This document shows positions 14,051 through 24,700 of a stretch of 64,000 bases of DNA, in pieces (positions within the stretch are counted from its first letter, which is position 1; each line of letters starts with the position of its first letter). Made by a program: the position numbers and the translations under genes. The stretch covers positions 9,819,894-9,883,893 of the forward strand of contig NC_012873.2 of assembly GCF_000003195.3 (NCBI RefSeq), written 5' to 3'. The stretch comes from Sorghum bicolor. Lineage: Eukaryota; Streptophyta; Magnoliopsida; Poales; Poaceae. The notes beneath the pieces were generated by a model that saw nothing but the letters and a program-made list of their open reading frames with translations, made no database searches and had not been told where the DNA came from.

Positions 14051-14285
14051 AGGCATTGTTCAGATCACCCTAAAAATCAAAAACTTTTTAAGATTTTCCG
14101 TCACATTGAATCTCGTGGTATACGCATAGAGCATTAAATATAGATAAAAATAAAAACTAATTACACAGTTTACTTGTAAATCATGATACAAATCTTTTAA
14201 GCCTAGTTATTCAATGATCGGACAATGTTTGTTAAATAAAAACGAAAATACTACAGTGTCAAAATAAAAAACTTTTTGACACAGT
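14051..14285. mobile_element. Tourist-like MITE
   Basis: It starts GGCATTGTTCAGAT and carries GCATTAAATATAGATAAAAA, ATACAAATCTTTTAAGCCTA and GGACAATGTTTGTTAAATAA. The right terminus is eroded (CTTTTTGACACAG). Confidence 0.65.
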
Positions 14286-14296
14286 TAATCCGTAAT

Positions 14297-14521
14297 GCGT
14301 TCGGCTCTTGCTTCTGTTTTTGTTGTCACATCGCATCAATCTTTAAATGATGTATGGAGTATTAAATATAGATAAAAAATAACTAATTGTACAATTTATA
14401 TGTAATTTGTGAGACGAATTTTTTGAGTTTAATTAATCTATAATTAGACACTAATTGCTAAATAAAATGAAAATATTATGGTAGTCAAATTCAAAAAAAA
14501 TTGCGAACTAAACGAGACCTG
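14297..14521. mobile_element. Tourist-like MITE
   Basis: It carries GGAGTATTAAATATAGATAA and GAGACGAATTTTTTGAG, and ends GCGAACTAAACGAGACCT. The left end (GCGTTCGGCTCTTG) is diverged. Confidence 0.65.
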
Positions 14522-14652
14522 ATTTCACCCTTTCTTCGCTAGACAAACCAATGCACCATACATGGCTGCAGAACGCCCGTCAGCTGCCAACGTTTCCATG
14601 AACACAAGCCCTCATCTTCATCTCAACAATGTAACCCAACTCGTTACCCTTA

Positions 14653-14998
14653 GGGCCTGTTTAGTTTCCCACCCAAAAAATTTTCATAAATCCCATCGAA
14701 TCTTTGGACACATGGATAGAACATTAAATTTAGATAAAAAAATAAACTAATTATACAGTTTGGTTTAAAATCGCAAGATGAATCTTTCAAGCCTAGTTAG
14801 TCTATGATTAGCCTTAAGTGCTACAGTAACCCACATGTACTAATGACAGATTAATTATGCTTAATAGATTTGTCTTGCAGTTTCCAGACGAGCTATGTAA
14901 TTTATTTTTTTATTAGTTGCTAAAAACCTCTCCCGACATCCTTCCGACACATTCGATGTGACACACAAAAATTTTTCATCTCCAATCTAAACAGTCTC
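14653..14998. mobile_element. Long Tourist-like MITE with TTA target duplication
   Basis: It begins GGGCCTGTTTAGTTTCCC and ends CTAAACAGTCTC, with TTA at 14650-14652 and 14999-15001. The 346-bp body matches the copy in RPL11 intron 3. TTA/TAA duplications are typical of PIF/Harbinger-derived Tourist elements. Confidence 0.75.
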
Positions 14999-15043
14999 TT
15001 ACCCATAACCTGATACACCTGTGGCCCTCGGGATGGGGAGTTA

Positions 15044-15286
15044 GGCCTTGTTTAGTTCCAGTTTTTTTTGCAAAATAGACACTGTAGTAATTTCGTTTGT
15101 ATTTGATAAATATTATCTAATCATCGACTAACTAGGCTCAAAAAATTTGTTTCGCAAATTATAGACAAATTGTGCAATTAGTTATTATTTTTATCTATAT
15201 TTAATTCTCTATGCCTGCACGGTAAGATTTGATGTGATGGTGAATCTGAATTTTTGTGTAAAATATTTTGGGAACTAAATAAGGCC
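15044..15286. mobile_element. Tourist-like MITE
   Basis: It begins GGCCTTGTTTAGTTCC and ends GGAACTAAATAAGGCC, flanked by TTA on the left and TGA on the right. It is the reverse orientation of the shared core and lies about 450 bp upstream of the oxidase gene. Confidence 0.8.
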
Positions 15287-15742
15287 TGAATTACTCTTGA
15301 GCACTCTTTGATCAGTTCTGCTCTTTCACACCGGAAATTCGAGCACTTCTTGTGGTAGGAAACGCCACCTGTGACACTGAGCTAAACGTTGAAAGCTGGT
15401 GGTACCTGAAAACGACGGCGCAACGGCGACCCTTCTTCTCTGACGCCATTTTCCCTCACTCCTTCCGACCTTCCCACCTGCTGCCGCGAGTGCATCTCCC
15501 GTGCTAAGCTAGCTTCGCCGGTGGCCGACACCATACCCACCGCCACGCTACTCCGTCCCAGCTCACTAGAGCTGCCAATCTGGAGAGCCTCTGCCTCCAT
15601 CGATTGTTTTATGCCTGGGTTCCAGTGCAAATTATGCCAAAATTGCCGTATTCCAAAGAACAGAAAAGTGAGAAAATCTTTCACCGAAAGAGCAGAGTAG
15701 GTGTATAGGTAGAAGAGAAGAGAGCGAGGCCAGGAGCAAGGC

Positions 15743-17488
15743 ATGACGAGCAAGACGATGGCGGTGGTGCGACCAAGATCGGCGGCGCACCTCTCTCTCC
15801 TCTTCCTGCTCCTCCTCGCCCCGCCTTGTTCCCCGCAGGAGCAAGACGACGGCGGCGGCGGCGTCGCCCTCCACGGGAGCTTCGTCCGCTGCGTCGCGCG
15901 CCTCTCGCCGGCGACCACCGACCCGTCCCGGCTCGTCCACGCACCGTCGGCGGCGTCCTACACTTCCCTGCTCAACGCCACCATCCAGAACCTCCGCTTC
16001 GCCTCCCCACGGACGCCGCGGCCGGCGCTGCTCCTGACACCGGCGACCGTCGCCGAGGTGCGGGCCTGCGTCGCCTGCTGCCGGCGCCAGGGCCTCACGG
16101 TCCGCGCCCGCAGCGGCGGCCACGACTACGAGGGCCTCTCCTACCGCTCGGTCCTCCAGAGCGCTGGCACCGCCCGCCCCTTCGCCGTGGTCGACGTCGC
16201 CGCGCTGCGCGATGTCCGCGTCGATGCCGCGCGCCGCGTGGCGACGGTCGGGCCGGGCGCCACGCTCGGGGAGCTCTACTACGCAGTGGCGCGAGACAGC
16301 GGCGGGGCGCTGGGGTTCCCCGCGGGGATCTGCCCCACGGTCTGTGTGGGCGGCCACCTCAGCGGCGGCGGGTTCGGCCCCATGATGCGGAAGCACGGGC
16401 TGGGCGCGGACAACGTGGTGGACGCCGAGGTGGTGGACGCCGACGGGAGGCTCCTGGACCGCGCGGCCATGGGCGAGGGCCACTTCTGGGCGATCCGCGG
16501 CGGTGGGGGCGGGAGCTTTGGCGTGGTGGTTTCCTGGACGGTGCGGCTGGTCCCCGTGCCGCGCGTCGTCTCCGCCTTCACCGTGCGCCGCCTGGTCCGC
16601 CGCGGGGACCGACGGCAGACCCAGGCGACGGTCCGGCTGCTGGCCAAGTGGCAGCGCGTGGCGCACGCGCTCCCCGACGACCTGTTCGTGAAGGCGGCCA
16701 TGGAGCCGGAGCTCGACGACGCCGGCGAGAGGCACCCGCTGGTGACCTTCAAGTCGCTGTTCCTCGGCGGCAACTGCAGCGGGATGGTGGCGGAGATGAG
16801 CGCCCACCTACCGGAGCTCGGCGTCACGGCGAGCGACTGCAGAGACATGAGCTGGATCCAGTCAATGCTCTACTTCTACGGGTACACGAGCGGGCAGACC
16901 GCCGCGGAGGTGCTCCTTGACCGGAGCCTGCAGCCCAAGGACTACTACAAGGTCAAGCTGGACTACGTGACGACCCCGATCCCGGCGGCCGGGCTGGCGG
17001 GGCTCCTCGCCAGGGTGGTGGAGGACAGGGGCGGGTCCATCGACGTGGACCCACAGGGTGGCGCCATGAGCGCGACACCGGAGTCGGACACGCCGTACGC
17101 GCACCGGCGAGGGTACCTATACAACGTGCAGTACTTCGTCAAGTGGGGCGGCGACGCCAACGTGTCGTACGAGGACGCGCACCTCGGGTGGGTGCGGGGC
17201 GTGCACCGGTGGATGACGCCGTACGCGAGCGCGAGTCCCCGGGCGGCGTACGTCAACTTCAGGGACCTGGACCTAGGGCAGAACGTGGATGGGAAGACGA
17301 CCTACGAGGCCGCCAGGGCGTGGGGGGAGATGTACTTCAGGGGCAACTTCAGGAGGCTGGCCATGGTGAAGGCCGAGGTGGATCCTGACCAGGTGTTCTG
17401 GAGTGAGCAGAGCATCCCTCCCCTGTTTGAGGTTGGGGAGGAGACAGGGGAATGGCACAGTCAGAGTGGGTTGTTTTCAGACAGTTGA
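15743..17488 (+). CDS. Berberine bridge enzyme-like FAD-linked oxidase, intronless
   Basis: A single open frame of 581 aa. Residues 1-31 form a hydrophobic signal peptide ending near PCSPQ, so the product should enter the secretory pathway. The FAD-binding domain (about 95-270) has SGGHDYEG with the flavin-attaching His127, and GICPTVCVGGHLSGGGFG with Cys197, equivalent to the second covalent attachment site of the family. The C-terminal BBE domain ends YVNFRDLDLGQN, YFRGNFRRLAMVKAEVDP and EQSIPPL, all family hallmarks. Plant members oxidise alcohols, oligosaccharides or alkaloids using O2; the substrate here cannot be told. GC is very high and there are no introns, as in many grass members. 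The start at 15743 is the first ATG giving a signal peptide; a second lies five codons on. Confidence 0.95.
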   Translation: MTSKTMAVVRPRSAAHLSLLFLLLLAPPCSPQEQDDGGGGVALHGSFVRCVARLSPATTDPSRLVHAPSAASYTSLLNATIQNLRFASPRTPRPALLLTPATVAEVRACVACCRRQGLTVRARSGGHDYEGLSYRSVLQSAGTARPFAVVDVAALRDVRVDAARRVATVGPGATLGELYYAVARDSGGALGFPAGICPTVCVGGHLSGGGFGPMMRKHGLGADNVVDAEVVDADGRLLDRAAMGEGHFWAIRGGGGGSFGVVVSWTVRLVPVPRVVSAFTVRRLVRRGDRRQTQATVRLLAKWQRVAHALPDDLFVKAAMEPELDDAGERHPLVTFKSLFLGGNCSGMVAEMSAHLPELGVTASDCRDMSWIQSMLYFYGYTSGQTAAEVLLDRSLQPKDYYKVKLDYVTTPIPAAGLAGLLARVVEDRGGSIDVDPQGGAMSATPESDTPYAHRRGYLYNVQYFVKWGGDANVSYEDAHLGWVRGVHRWMTPYASASPRAAYVNFRDLDLGQNVDGKTTYEAARAWGEMYFRGNFRRLAMVKAEVDPDQVFWSEQSIPPLFEVGEETGEWHSQSGLFSDS

Positions 17489-18229
17489 TGAGTGAGCTTC
17501 TCTTTTCTCGGCTGCAAATACCGTTTCTTGATTTATCATGAAAGAAAAACATCGTTGAATGGTTGACAGATTCGGCAATAGAATGTGATGTACCTGCCCC
17601 AAGTGTCAATAGCCAATGGTGCAATAGAACGACACAGTGATATATGAATCATATATTCATGAATTACGAAAGGCGACAGGGTGATTTCTAAATTCTGCAT
17701 GACATCTTGTTGCTAGTTTCAGCATTTTCTGTGTGGCATTGCTGAAATTGGGAGGCAAAGGAGTATTGACGCCCATGCTATGTACAAAACCAGCACTGAA
17801 ACTGCATGGCCTCAACTGAAGATGCAGTGGAGGTTGACATAGAAAACCAGCTCGGCTTTGCCGCGCCCTCCGTGGAGTGGGTCAGCCTGTTTTTACAGAT
17901 TTTGTTACTCCTCTTTCTCTATATCTTCTCTACTTTTCACAATATCTTCTTTGGAAGATGTATTAATACTGATAAATAGAGGAGATAATTTTGCCTGTAA
18001 AACAGTGATAATATTGAGATATGGTAAAACTTCTCTTTGCTAACATCTTGAGAACAAATGTGTATTTCCATTTTCTGCCCAATCAAATGTTCTTTTAGGA
18101 GGCCTACAACCTGTCATAGATTTCACTTAATTTGTGGATAGGTTTTTTAATAAGCTAGGGGGTATAGCTTGTATCTATATGTTATGAATAATAAACAGAT
18201 ATTAAATTGATTTTGTCTCCAATTTAGTT
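17489..18229. other. Intergenic sequence downstream of the oxidase gene
   Basis: The 3' UTR of the oxidase gene presumably covers the first 150-250 bp. The rest is unremarkable, becoming AT-rich from 17940, and I see no gene, MITE core or LTR end. Confidence 0.5.
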
Positions 18230-18790
18230 CTGTTTTTTGAGAGAGGTCCTTGGAATCATTAGAGAGGTCTCAAGCTAACATAAACATGGACAACTTTAGC
18301 ACGAGTGCTAGAACTTTATTGGGATCATACCATTACCATCCAGAGTGCAGCATCATTTCTTCTTGGAAGTCTATTACTACAGCATGGGAGATATGGAGAC
18401 AAAGAAACCCGACGAACTCTAATACACAGGAGATCTGTGTATCAAGAAGAAAAGGATATAGAACCCAACATCACACAACCCCACGACACGGACAGATCAC
18501 ACACAAAAAGAAAAGGAAAATGAACTCGCTAAAGACTGCAAGCACCAAACAACCTTAGCCAGCAAACTAACTAACGCTGGACCTAAAGGCGAGGAGATGT
18601 GAAACCCCTCGAGCCACAGCTAAACACTAGAAATGTAGTGCCTTCCTAATGAACTCTAAAACTCCATTCAAACTAGGCCAGGTCCCATCAAACACGTATG
18701 GATTGTGGAGATTCCAGATTGCCCATGTTTGAAGGATGATAATGGAGTTGTTACCACCAACTGTTGTTTGAAACATTCTAAACTGATAAA
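18230..18790 (-). mobile_element. Probable LINE 3'-end remnant
   Basis: On the minus strand 18610-18740 encodes IILQTWAIWNLHNPYVFDG and further residues typical of the C-terminal tail of plant L1-type polyproteins, ended by a stop. The left end has a T run (18235-18240) that could be the complement of a poly-A tail. No target duplication was found. Confidence 0.5.
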
Positions 18791-18867
18791 AAGGTTCAAC
18801 CTAGGTGTCAACGCTAAGTGATCCTACCTGTCTTTAGTCAGTTACCCGTACAAGAGAGATCAACAAA

Positions 18868-19115
18868 CTAATGTGCCTCCCATTTTCTAAGTAGGTCATC
18901 ATAGATGTCTCCTTTCTTAATTTTCTGCAGGCACCGCTTCAGCTTGGACAGTGTCGATGAACTCAACTTGATACCCTGATCAACCATGTCTTCTGCATAC
19001 TTGCATGCCTCAGGTAGCCTGTCATCCTTCAGCTTTGACACAACACACAAGCATGTTCCCACACTCCTCTAAAGGTGGCAAGCCATTCTGCACCATGCAG
19101 CTCCAGACTCTGATC
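18868..19115 (-). pseudogene. PPR gene, 3' end (cut off from the rest at 32764-34100)
   Basis: The minus strand encodes RVWSCMVQNGLPPLEEC, then after a frame change KLKDDRLPEACKYAEDMVDQ and the C-terminal end DDLLRKWEAH with a stop at 18868. These are pentatricopeptide-repeat helices and a typical PPR tail. A short extra segment near 19035-19050 shifts the frame. The left target duplication of the Gypsy insertion (CTAGT, 19116-19120) lies at its edge, and the matching gene piece resumes beyond 32763. Reading across the insertion keeps the frame, so both pieces belong to one gene. Confidence 0.85.
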
Positions 19116-19120
19116 CTAGT

Positions 19121-20033
19121 TGTTGACGGTCCTTAAGTACCAAATATAATCATCAAATAAATAAAGAAAATGATCCAAATGCAACCAACACCTAGACTTA
19201 GGGTTTTATCTGACAGAATTCCACGAGTTTTGATGTTTGTCTATTAATGCAGGGGGTTATCAAGAAATACGAAAGAAAGGCCCACATGTCGGGATTACAT
19301 AGAGATATCAACGCACCGCGTAATTTTCTACCATCTAGAAGACTCCAGAAGCCACGGGAAGAAAGCAGAGGCCGAAAGGGGCCAGGCCCAGGGCGCCCGC
19401 CCTCTTTCCCTGGGCGCCCGCCCTGTCCTGGACTCCGTTCGGGACTCTCTTCGCACACGATGTTCCACCGACCTAAAGGATCAAGGATAACGTAGTACCA
19501 CATCGCCTACCGACCCAAAAACGCATAGAGGAGGAGGACTATATAAGGAGACCCCCCTGGCCCCTGGAGAAGACAAGAAGTTATCATAGAGATTGAGGGG
19601 TGCCCTCGAAGGAAAACCTCTTCTCTAAATAATATTTCTTTTTAGGCTTAGCAACCAATGTAAGTAGAAATAGATCTTCTAGTTTCTACTAGATTGAGAG
19701 AGATAGAGTGGAGGTGTACATCGGAGGAAGGCCGGCCTGTCGGTGTCTACTCCGAGTTGTACCTGCGGGATCAAGTCTTCTAACCCGAGGCTTGCTCCTA
19801 AGATTCTTCAGTAATTCGACTTCTAAATTCTAGTAAGTTCTTGTTTTATTGTTCTTTGGTTTATGGGTTTACTTTAATCCTCTTCCGGTTGAGTATTAGA
19901 GTAATCATTGCTAGCGTAAACATGATGTTTAGGCTAGGGTACTCATAGATATCCCCTGACTAGCTGGACCGTGGTAGTAGCGAGGAACGTGACATTTCCG
20001 AGTTACCTTTGTATCCCATATCTTGTTAGCAGG
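19121..20033 (+). repeat. Left LTR of element C, first part
   Basis: Closely matches 31550-32433 of the right LTR. It differs by a local duplication of a GGGCGCCCGCCCT block near 19390-19425 (two copies here, one in the right LTR) and scattered base changes. A TATA-like TATATAAGG lies near 19541. The LINE target duplication is at 20018-20033. Confidence 0.9.
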
Positions 20034-20499
20034 AGGCCCTCCCCCAATCGCGAGACGCCTTCCCCAAATTACCTGTCGCTTCCTCCCTCAAACGCTCACC
20101 TTCTCGCCAAGGTCGCCCCCACGCTGTCGTTTGCGATCCTGCCATCATCCTAGATCGCCACATCGATGATAGCTAGGACCTGCTCCGTTGTCGATCACAG
20201 CGATCGCGACGTCCACGCCCCGCCCGCCGGCAGCCAGTCGACGTGCGGCCACCGCAAATCGTCGGTTAGCCAGCCCGGCGCCGCCGACCACAGATTGTTT
20301 CCCCGCTAGCGCCGCTTAGGTCATAGTGATTGGGATCGCGCGTGTGGCTGCATCATTGTGATTGTGTGCAGTTCTCACTTGGTGTACCCCTCCAGATCAG
20401 ATCGCCTTGGCATCATCTGGAGTTGGGAGCGAGAAAACCGGGGGTGGTTCGGCTGCGGGTGGCGGCGGCGGTGACAAATCAACCGTGGCTGATCTCCTT

Positions 20500-21726
20500 A
20501 TGCGCCTGAATCTTACCGAAGGTGAAGAAGTGATTGCAGACTTCAGTGACGATGAGGGGGACGAGAACCCGCAGCCAATGAACTGGGCGGTGGTCGGCAA
20601 GGTCCTCTTGCCGTCAATTGTGCATGTGAACACAGTCCGGGGGGCTATGAAGCCGGCATGGGGTAATCCGTGGGGGCTCAAAATCCGGGCTTTTGGAGAA
20701 AAGATTGACAACTTGTTCGTTGCCGAATTCGGCGGCAAGATGGATATGGAGAGGATCCTTGCTGGCTCGCCATGGATGGTGGGTCGACATGCAGTGATCT
20801 TGAAACAGTATGATGAAAGGCTTAGCGCTTCAGAGATAGTCTTTGACCGTATGGAGATCTGGGTAAGAATTCTAAACCTTCCCTTGGGATGGATGAACCT
20901 GCAGAGAGGTAATAGGGCGATGGGTTTGATTGGAAATGTGATCAAAATGGATGTTGATAGGGATGGCAAAGCTAGTGGAGCCTTTCTACGTGCTCGCTTG
21001 GCAATTGAGATTGATAAACCTCTGAGGAGAGGAGTTTTGCTGCGTATGAGTAGATCGGAGGAACCGAAATGGTTTGCAGTTCAATATGAACGGCTGCCTT
21101 TCTTCTGTTTCGCGTGTGGGATCATGGGACATTCTGAGATTGAATGCCCTAACCCTGTTCCACGCAATGAGTATGGTAAGCTGCCTTTTGATGTTCAGTT
21201 ACGTGCACCAGAAGAGAAGAGGAGGAAGGTGCAATCTTTTGCCGAAGCTGCAGCTGCGTCCCAGAGCAGCGGCTCGTCGATGGGTTCACGGCCTCCACGT
21301 GGGAAGGGGAAGAGCCAAATGGATGGAAGATCTGACCACTCCTCCTCGGAAACCAATCATGTAGCTGATGATACAGAGGTGCAGTCTCCTCTAAAGGAAC
21401 CTCCAAAGTCTAACTCAAAGGAGAAAGGGGTTTTGCCTGGAGTCAACCGAAAACTTGATCTCATGGAGATCCAACAGGTGCGAAAGAGGAAGTCCAAGCC
21501 CACTCAAGCGAGTTTGCAAACACCAGACCTGAATGTGCCGGTGAATAATACCAGTGCCATCGTGCCAGTTGGACTGGTTATTTCAAGGGTCAGTCAACTG
21601 GATGGGGACACTGAAAGCAGCGGTGGTAGTCTGGAGGAGACGGTTAAGAAACAAAAGCGGGGCGGTAGCTCCAACATTGCAAGATCGGCGACGGCTGCGG
21701 GCAGCAGTCCTCGCCGGGCACAATGA
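20500..21726 (+). CDS. LINE ORF1: RNA-binding protein with DUF4283-type domain and CCHC knuckle
   Basis: The ATG at 20500 gives MRLNLTEGEE, the usual opening of plant L1 ORF1 proteins; the frame is open further upstream to about 20362 but without a good ATG. The DUF4283-like domain includes GNPWGLKIRAFGEKIDNLFV and ILAGSPWMVGRHAVILKQYD. A zinc knuckle CFACGIMGHSEIEC follows (about residues 203-216). The tail is basic and low in complexity. The protein would bind LINE RNA. Its stop codon overlaps the ORF2 start as ATGA (21723-21726). Confidence 0.9.
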   Translation: MRLNLTEGEEVIADFSDDEGDENPQPMNWAVVGKVLLPSIVHVNTVRGAMKPAWGNPWGLKIRAFGEKIDNLFVAEFGGKMDMERILAGSPWMVGRHAVILKQYDERLSASEIVFDRMEIWVRILNLPLGWMNLQRGNRAMGLIGNVIKMDVDRDGKASGAFLRARLAIEIDKPLRRGVLLRMSRSEEPKWFAVQYERLPFFCFACGIMGHSEIECPNPVPRNEYGKLPFDVQLRAPEEKRRKVQSFAEAAAASQSSGSSMGSRPPRGKGKSQMDGRSDHSSSETNHVADDTEVQSPLKEPPKSNSKEKGVLPGVNRKLDLMEIQQVRKRKSKPTQASLQTPDLNVPVNNTSAIVPVGLVISRVSQLDGDTESSGGSLEETVKKQKRGGSSNIARSATAAGSSPRRAQ

Positions 21727-24700
21727 AACTCTTAAGTATGAACTGCCGGGGCCTGGGGCGGTCCGAGGCAGTTCAAGAAGTTCGTAGCCTCACCCAGTTG
21801 CACCGCCCGGTGGTGGTGTTCCTGTCAGAAACGAGATTGTTCAGTAATAATGTGGAAGGCTTGAAAAGGAGTCTAGGCTATAGGAATGGCCTTGGCGTTG
21901 GTAGCTTCGGGCGAGGTGGAGGACTGGCTCTCCTCTGGTCGCATGAGATTCAAGTGCGCTTGCTTTCGTATGATAAACTTCATATTGATGTAGTAGTGGT
22001 TGATCCAACCACTGGTTCCGATCTATGGAGGTTCACGGGCTTCTATGGAGAAGCTCGGAGGGAACGCAGGCACCGAAGCTGGGATCTATTAAAGTATTTG
22101 AGCACCCAGAGTGATGTCCCGTGGATGTGCACGGGGGATTTCAATGAAATTCTGGATGCTCGAGAACAGTTTGGCGGGGTGACTAGACCAGAGCGACAGA
22201 TGAATGGTTTCCGTGATGCGGTAGGTGTATGCGGCTTTACGGATCTCGGCTACTTGGGATTACCCTACACCTGGGACAACAGACAGCAAGGAGATCAGAA
22301 TATAAAGGTGCGGCTAGACCGGGCCTTTGCTAACTCCAGCTTTACTGATATGTTCAAAGACATTAAGGTGTGGCATATGCAGACAACTGAATCAGACCAT
22401 TGATGTTTGATTATTGAATGCATCCGGAATAAGAGGAGAGGGAGACGGCAACGTGGTTTTAAATATGAAAATATGTGGCGCCGGGACCCCTCCTATGCTG
22501 CTCTAGTGGCAGACTCCTGGGGTAATCCAAATGCAATCCAAAGCCTTGGCCAACTGCAATTGGTTCTACGGAAGATGAAGTGCTCCTTCCAGGAATGGGA
22601 GGCTTCTGTTTTTGGATCGGTTAGGAGAGACTTGAACCGTCTACGCCGTGAACTGGAGTCAGTACGGCGTCGGTCTCTGTTTACTGGTCCATCCCAAGAG
22701 GAGCGTCAGCTCATGTACAGGATCTCCGAACTGCTGGCTAGGGAGGAGACTATGGAGAGACAACGGTCACGCATTACATGGCTGAAGCTAGGGGACCGTA
22801 ATACCAAGCTGTTCCAGGCTAAATCAAAGGAGAGAGCCAAAATGAATCAGATTGTTGGATTGAGATCAGATGATGGGGTGTTGATCACTGAACAGGTGGA
22901 GCTTGAGGCCTTGGCGTCAGATTTTTATAGTAACCTGTTCACGGCACAGCTAGAACAACGCCCTGAGAACATCCTGGCACATGTGCCACTGCGGGTTACG
23001 GATGAGATGAATGTGTCCCTGGAAAGCCCCTACACAGCCCTGGAGGTGGAACGGGCTCTTTTTATGATGGGCGCTAACAAGGCTCCGGGACCCGACGGGT
23101 TCACAGCAGGTTTCTATCAAAACCATTGGGACGTGGTTGGGCCGAGCATTACGAAGGCGGTGATACACTTCCTAAATGGCGGCCATATGCCAGAAGGTAT
23201 TAATCAGACGACAATTGTGCTTATACCGAAAGTCAAACATCCCCAAGATCTAAAAAATTTTAGGCCAATTTCTTTGTGCAATGTCATCTACAAAATCTGC
23301 TCTAAAGTATTGGCTAATAGGCTTCGGGTCTTTCTTGATGAGATCATCTCCGAGGAGCAAAGTGCTTTTGTTCCTGGACGCCTGATCACTGACAATGTGT
23401 TAGTTGCATATGAATGTACACATTATCTGAAGAGGAAGAAAGGGAAAACTGGGGCGTGTGCAATCAAGCTGGATATGGCTAAGGCATACGACCGAGTGGA
23501 ATGGAATTATTTAAGAGGAATTATGCTGAAACTGGGCTTTGCTGAAAGTTTTGTTAACACCGTCATGAGATGTGTTACCTCAGTGGTCTTCTCAGTACGT
23601 GTAAATGGTAATCTTTCAAGGCTCTTTCGACCGACTAGGGGTATACGACAAGGTGATCCTATTTCACCCTACTTATTCTTATTATGCTCGGAGGGTTTAT
23701 CGTGTCTCCTGAAATCAGTCGGCCCTTTATACTTCTCAAGAGGAGTCCGAGTGGGTATCCATGCTCCCTGGATTTCACATCTCCTCTTCGCAGATGACTG
23801 CATTGTGTTCTCAGAAGCTTCGAAACGAGGAGCTGATCGGCTGCATGATGTTCTGGAAACCTATAGCCGAGGTTCAGGTCAGCTGGTGAACAAAGATAAA
23901 TCTGTAGTGTTCTTCAGTTCAAACTGTGATGATGGTGCAAAAAATGAGGTGAGAGAGATTCTCCAAATTGAGACTGAAGCACTAGCTGACAAGTATTTGG
24001 GTCTCCCGACCGCTCTTGGGCGGTCAACAAAGGAGGCCTTTGAATACATGCCCACCAAAATCAGGGGTCTGGTGGGGGCATGGAGTGGGCGGGAAGCGAG
24101 CTGTGCCGGTAGAGAGGTACTTCTGAAATCAGTGGCTCAGGCAATTCCCACATATCCAATGAGTTGCTTCTTAATTCCAAAGGATACCTGTCGGAAATTG
24201 AAATCGTTGTTCTCGAACTACTGGTGGGGTAGCTCGGCTGATAGCAGACATATGCATTGGCAGCGCTGGGAACTTCTAATGAGACCCAAGGTACAGGGAG
24301 GTATGGGCTTCAGAGACCTCAGATGTTTTAACTTGGCTATGCTGGGGAAACAGGGGTGGAGGTTAATTGAGAACCCGGAATCTTTGTGTGCGAAGGTTCT
24401 CAAAGGACGTTACTTTCCTGATGTTGATTTTCTAACAGCTACTCGGAAGAAGCATGCTAGCCATACTTGGCGCGCAATTCTGGAAGGGAGAGAGGTCCTA
24501 AAGAAAGGTTTATTGCGGAGGATTGGAGATGGCAGCACAACAGACATTTGGCAGGACCGATGGCTTCCAAACCACTTTGGTGGGCGACCGATTGTTATGC
24601 CGGATGCCCCACAAGTTCGCTTGGTTTCAGACCTAGTAACGCCTAGTGGAGCATGGAATGAGAGGTTGATTAGACAAATTTTTGTCAACGTCGATGCTCG

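Noticed and set aside
15382..15918. 178-aa minus-strand frame upstream of the oxidase gene
   Set aside because: Overlaps the oxidase signal peptide region and crosses a GC-rich 5' UTR; no recognisable domain.
15632..16807. 391-aa minus-strand open frame over the oxidase gene
   Set aside because: Composition is Arg/His/Ala-rich as expected from the complement of a GC-rich gene; the plus-strand frame has all family motifs.
15826..16920. 364-aa plus-strand open frame in another register of the oxidase gene
   Set aside because: Shadow of the oxidase gene: arginine/proline-rich, no motifs.
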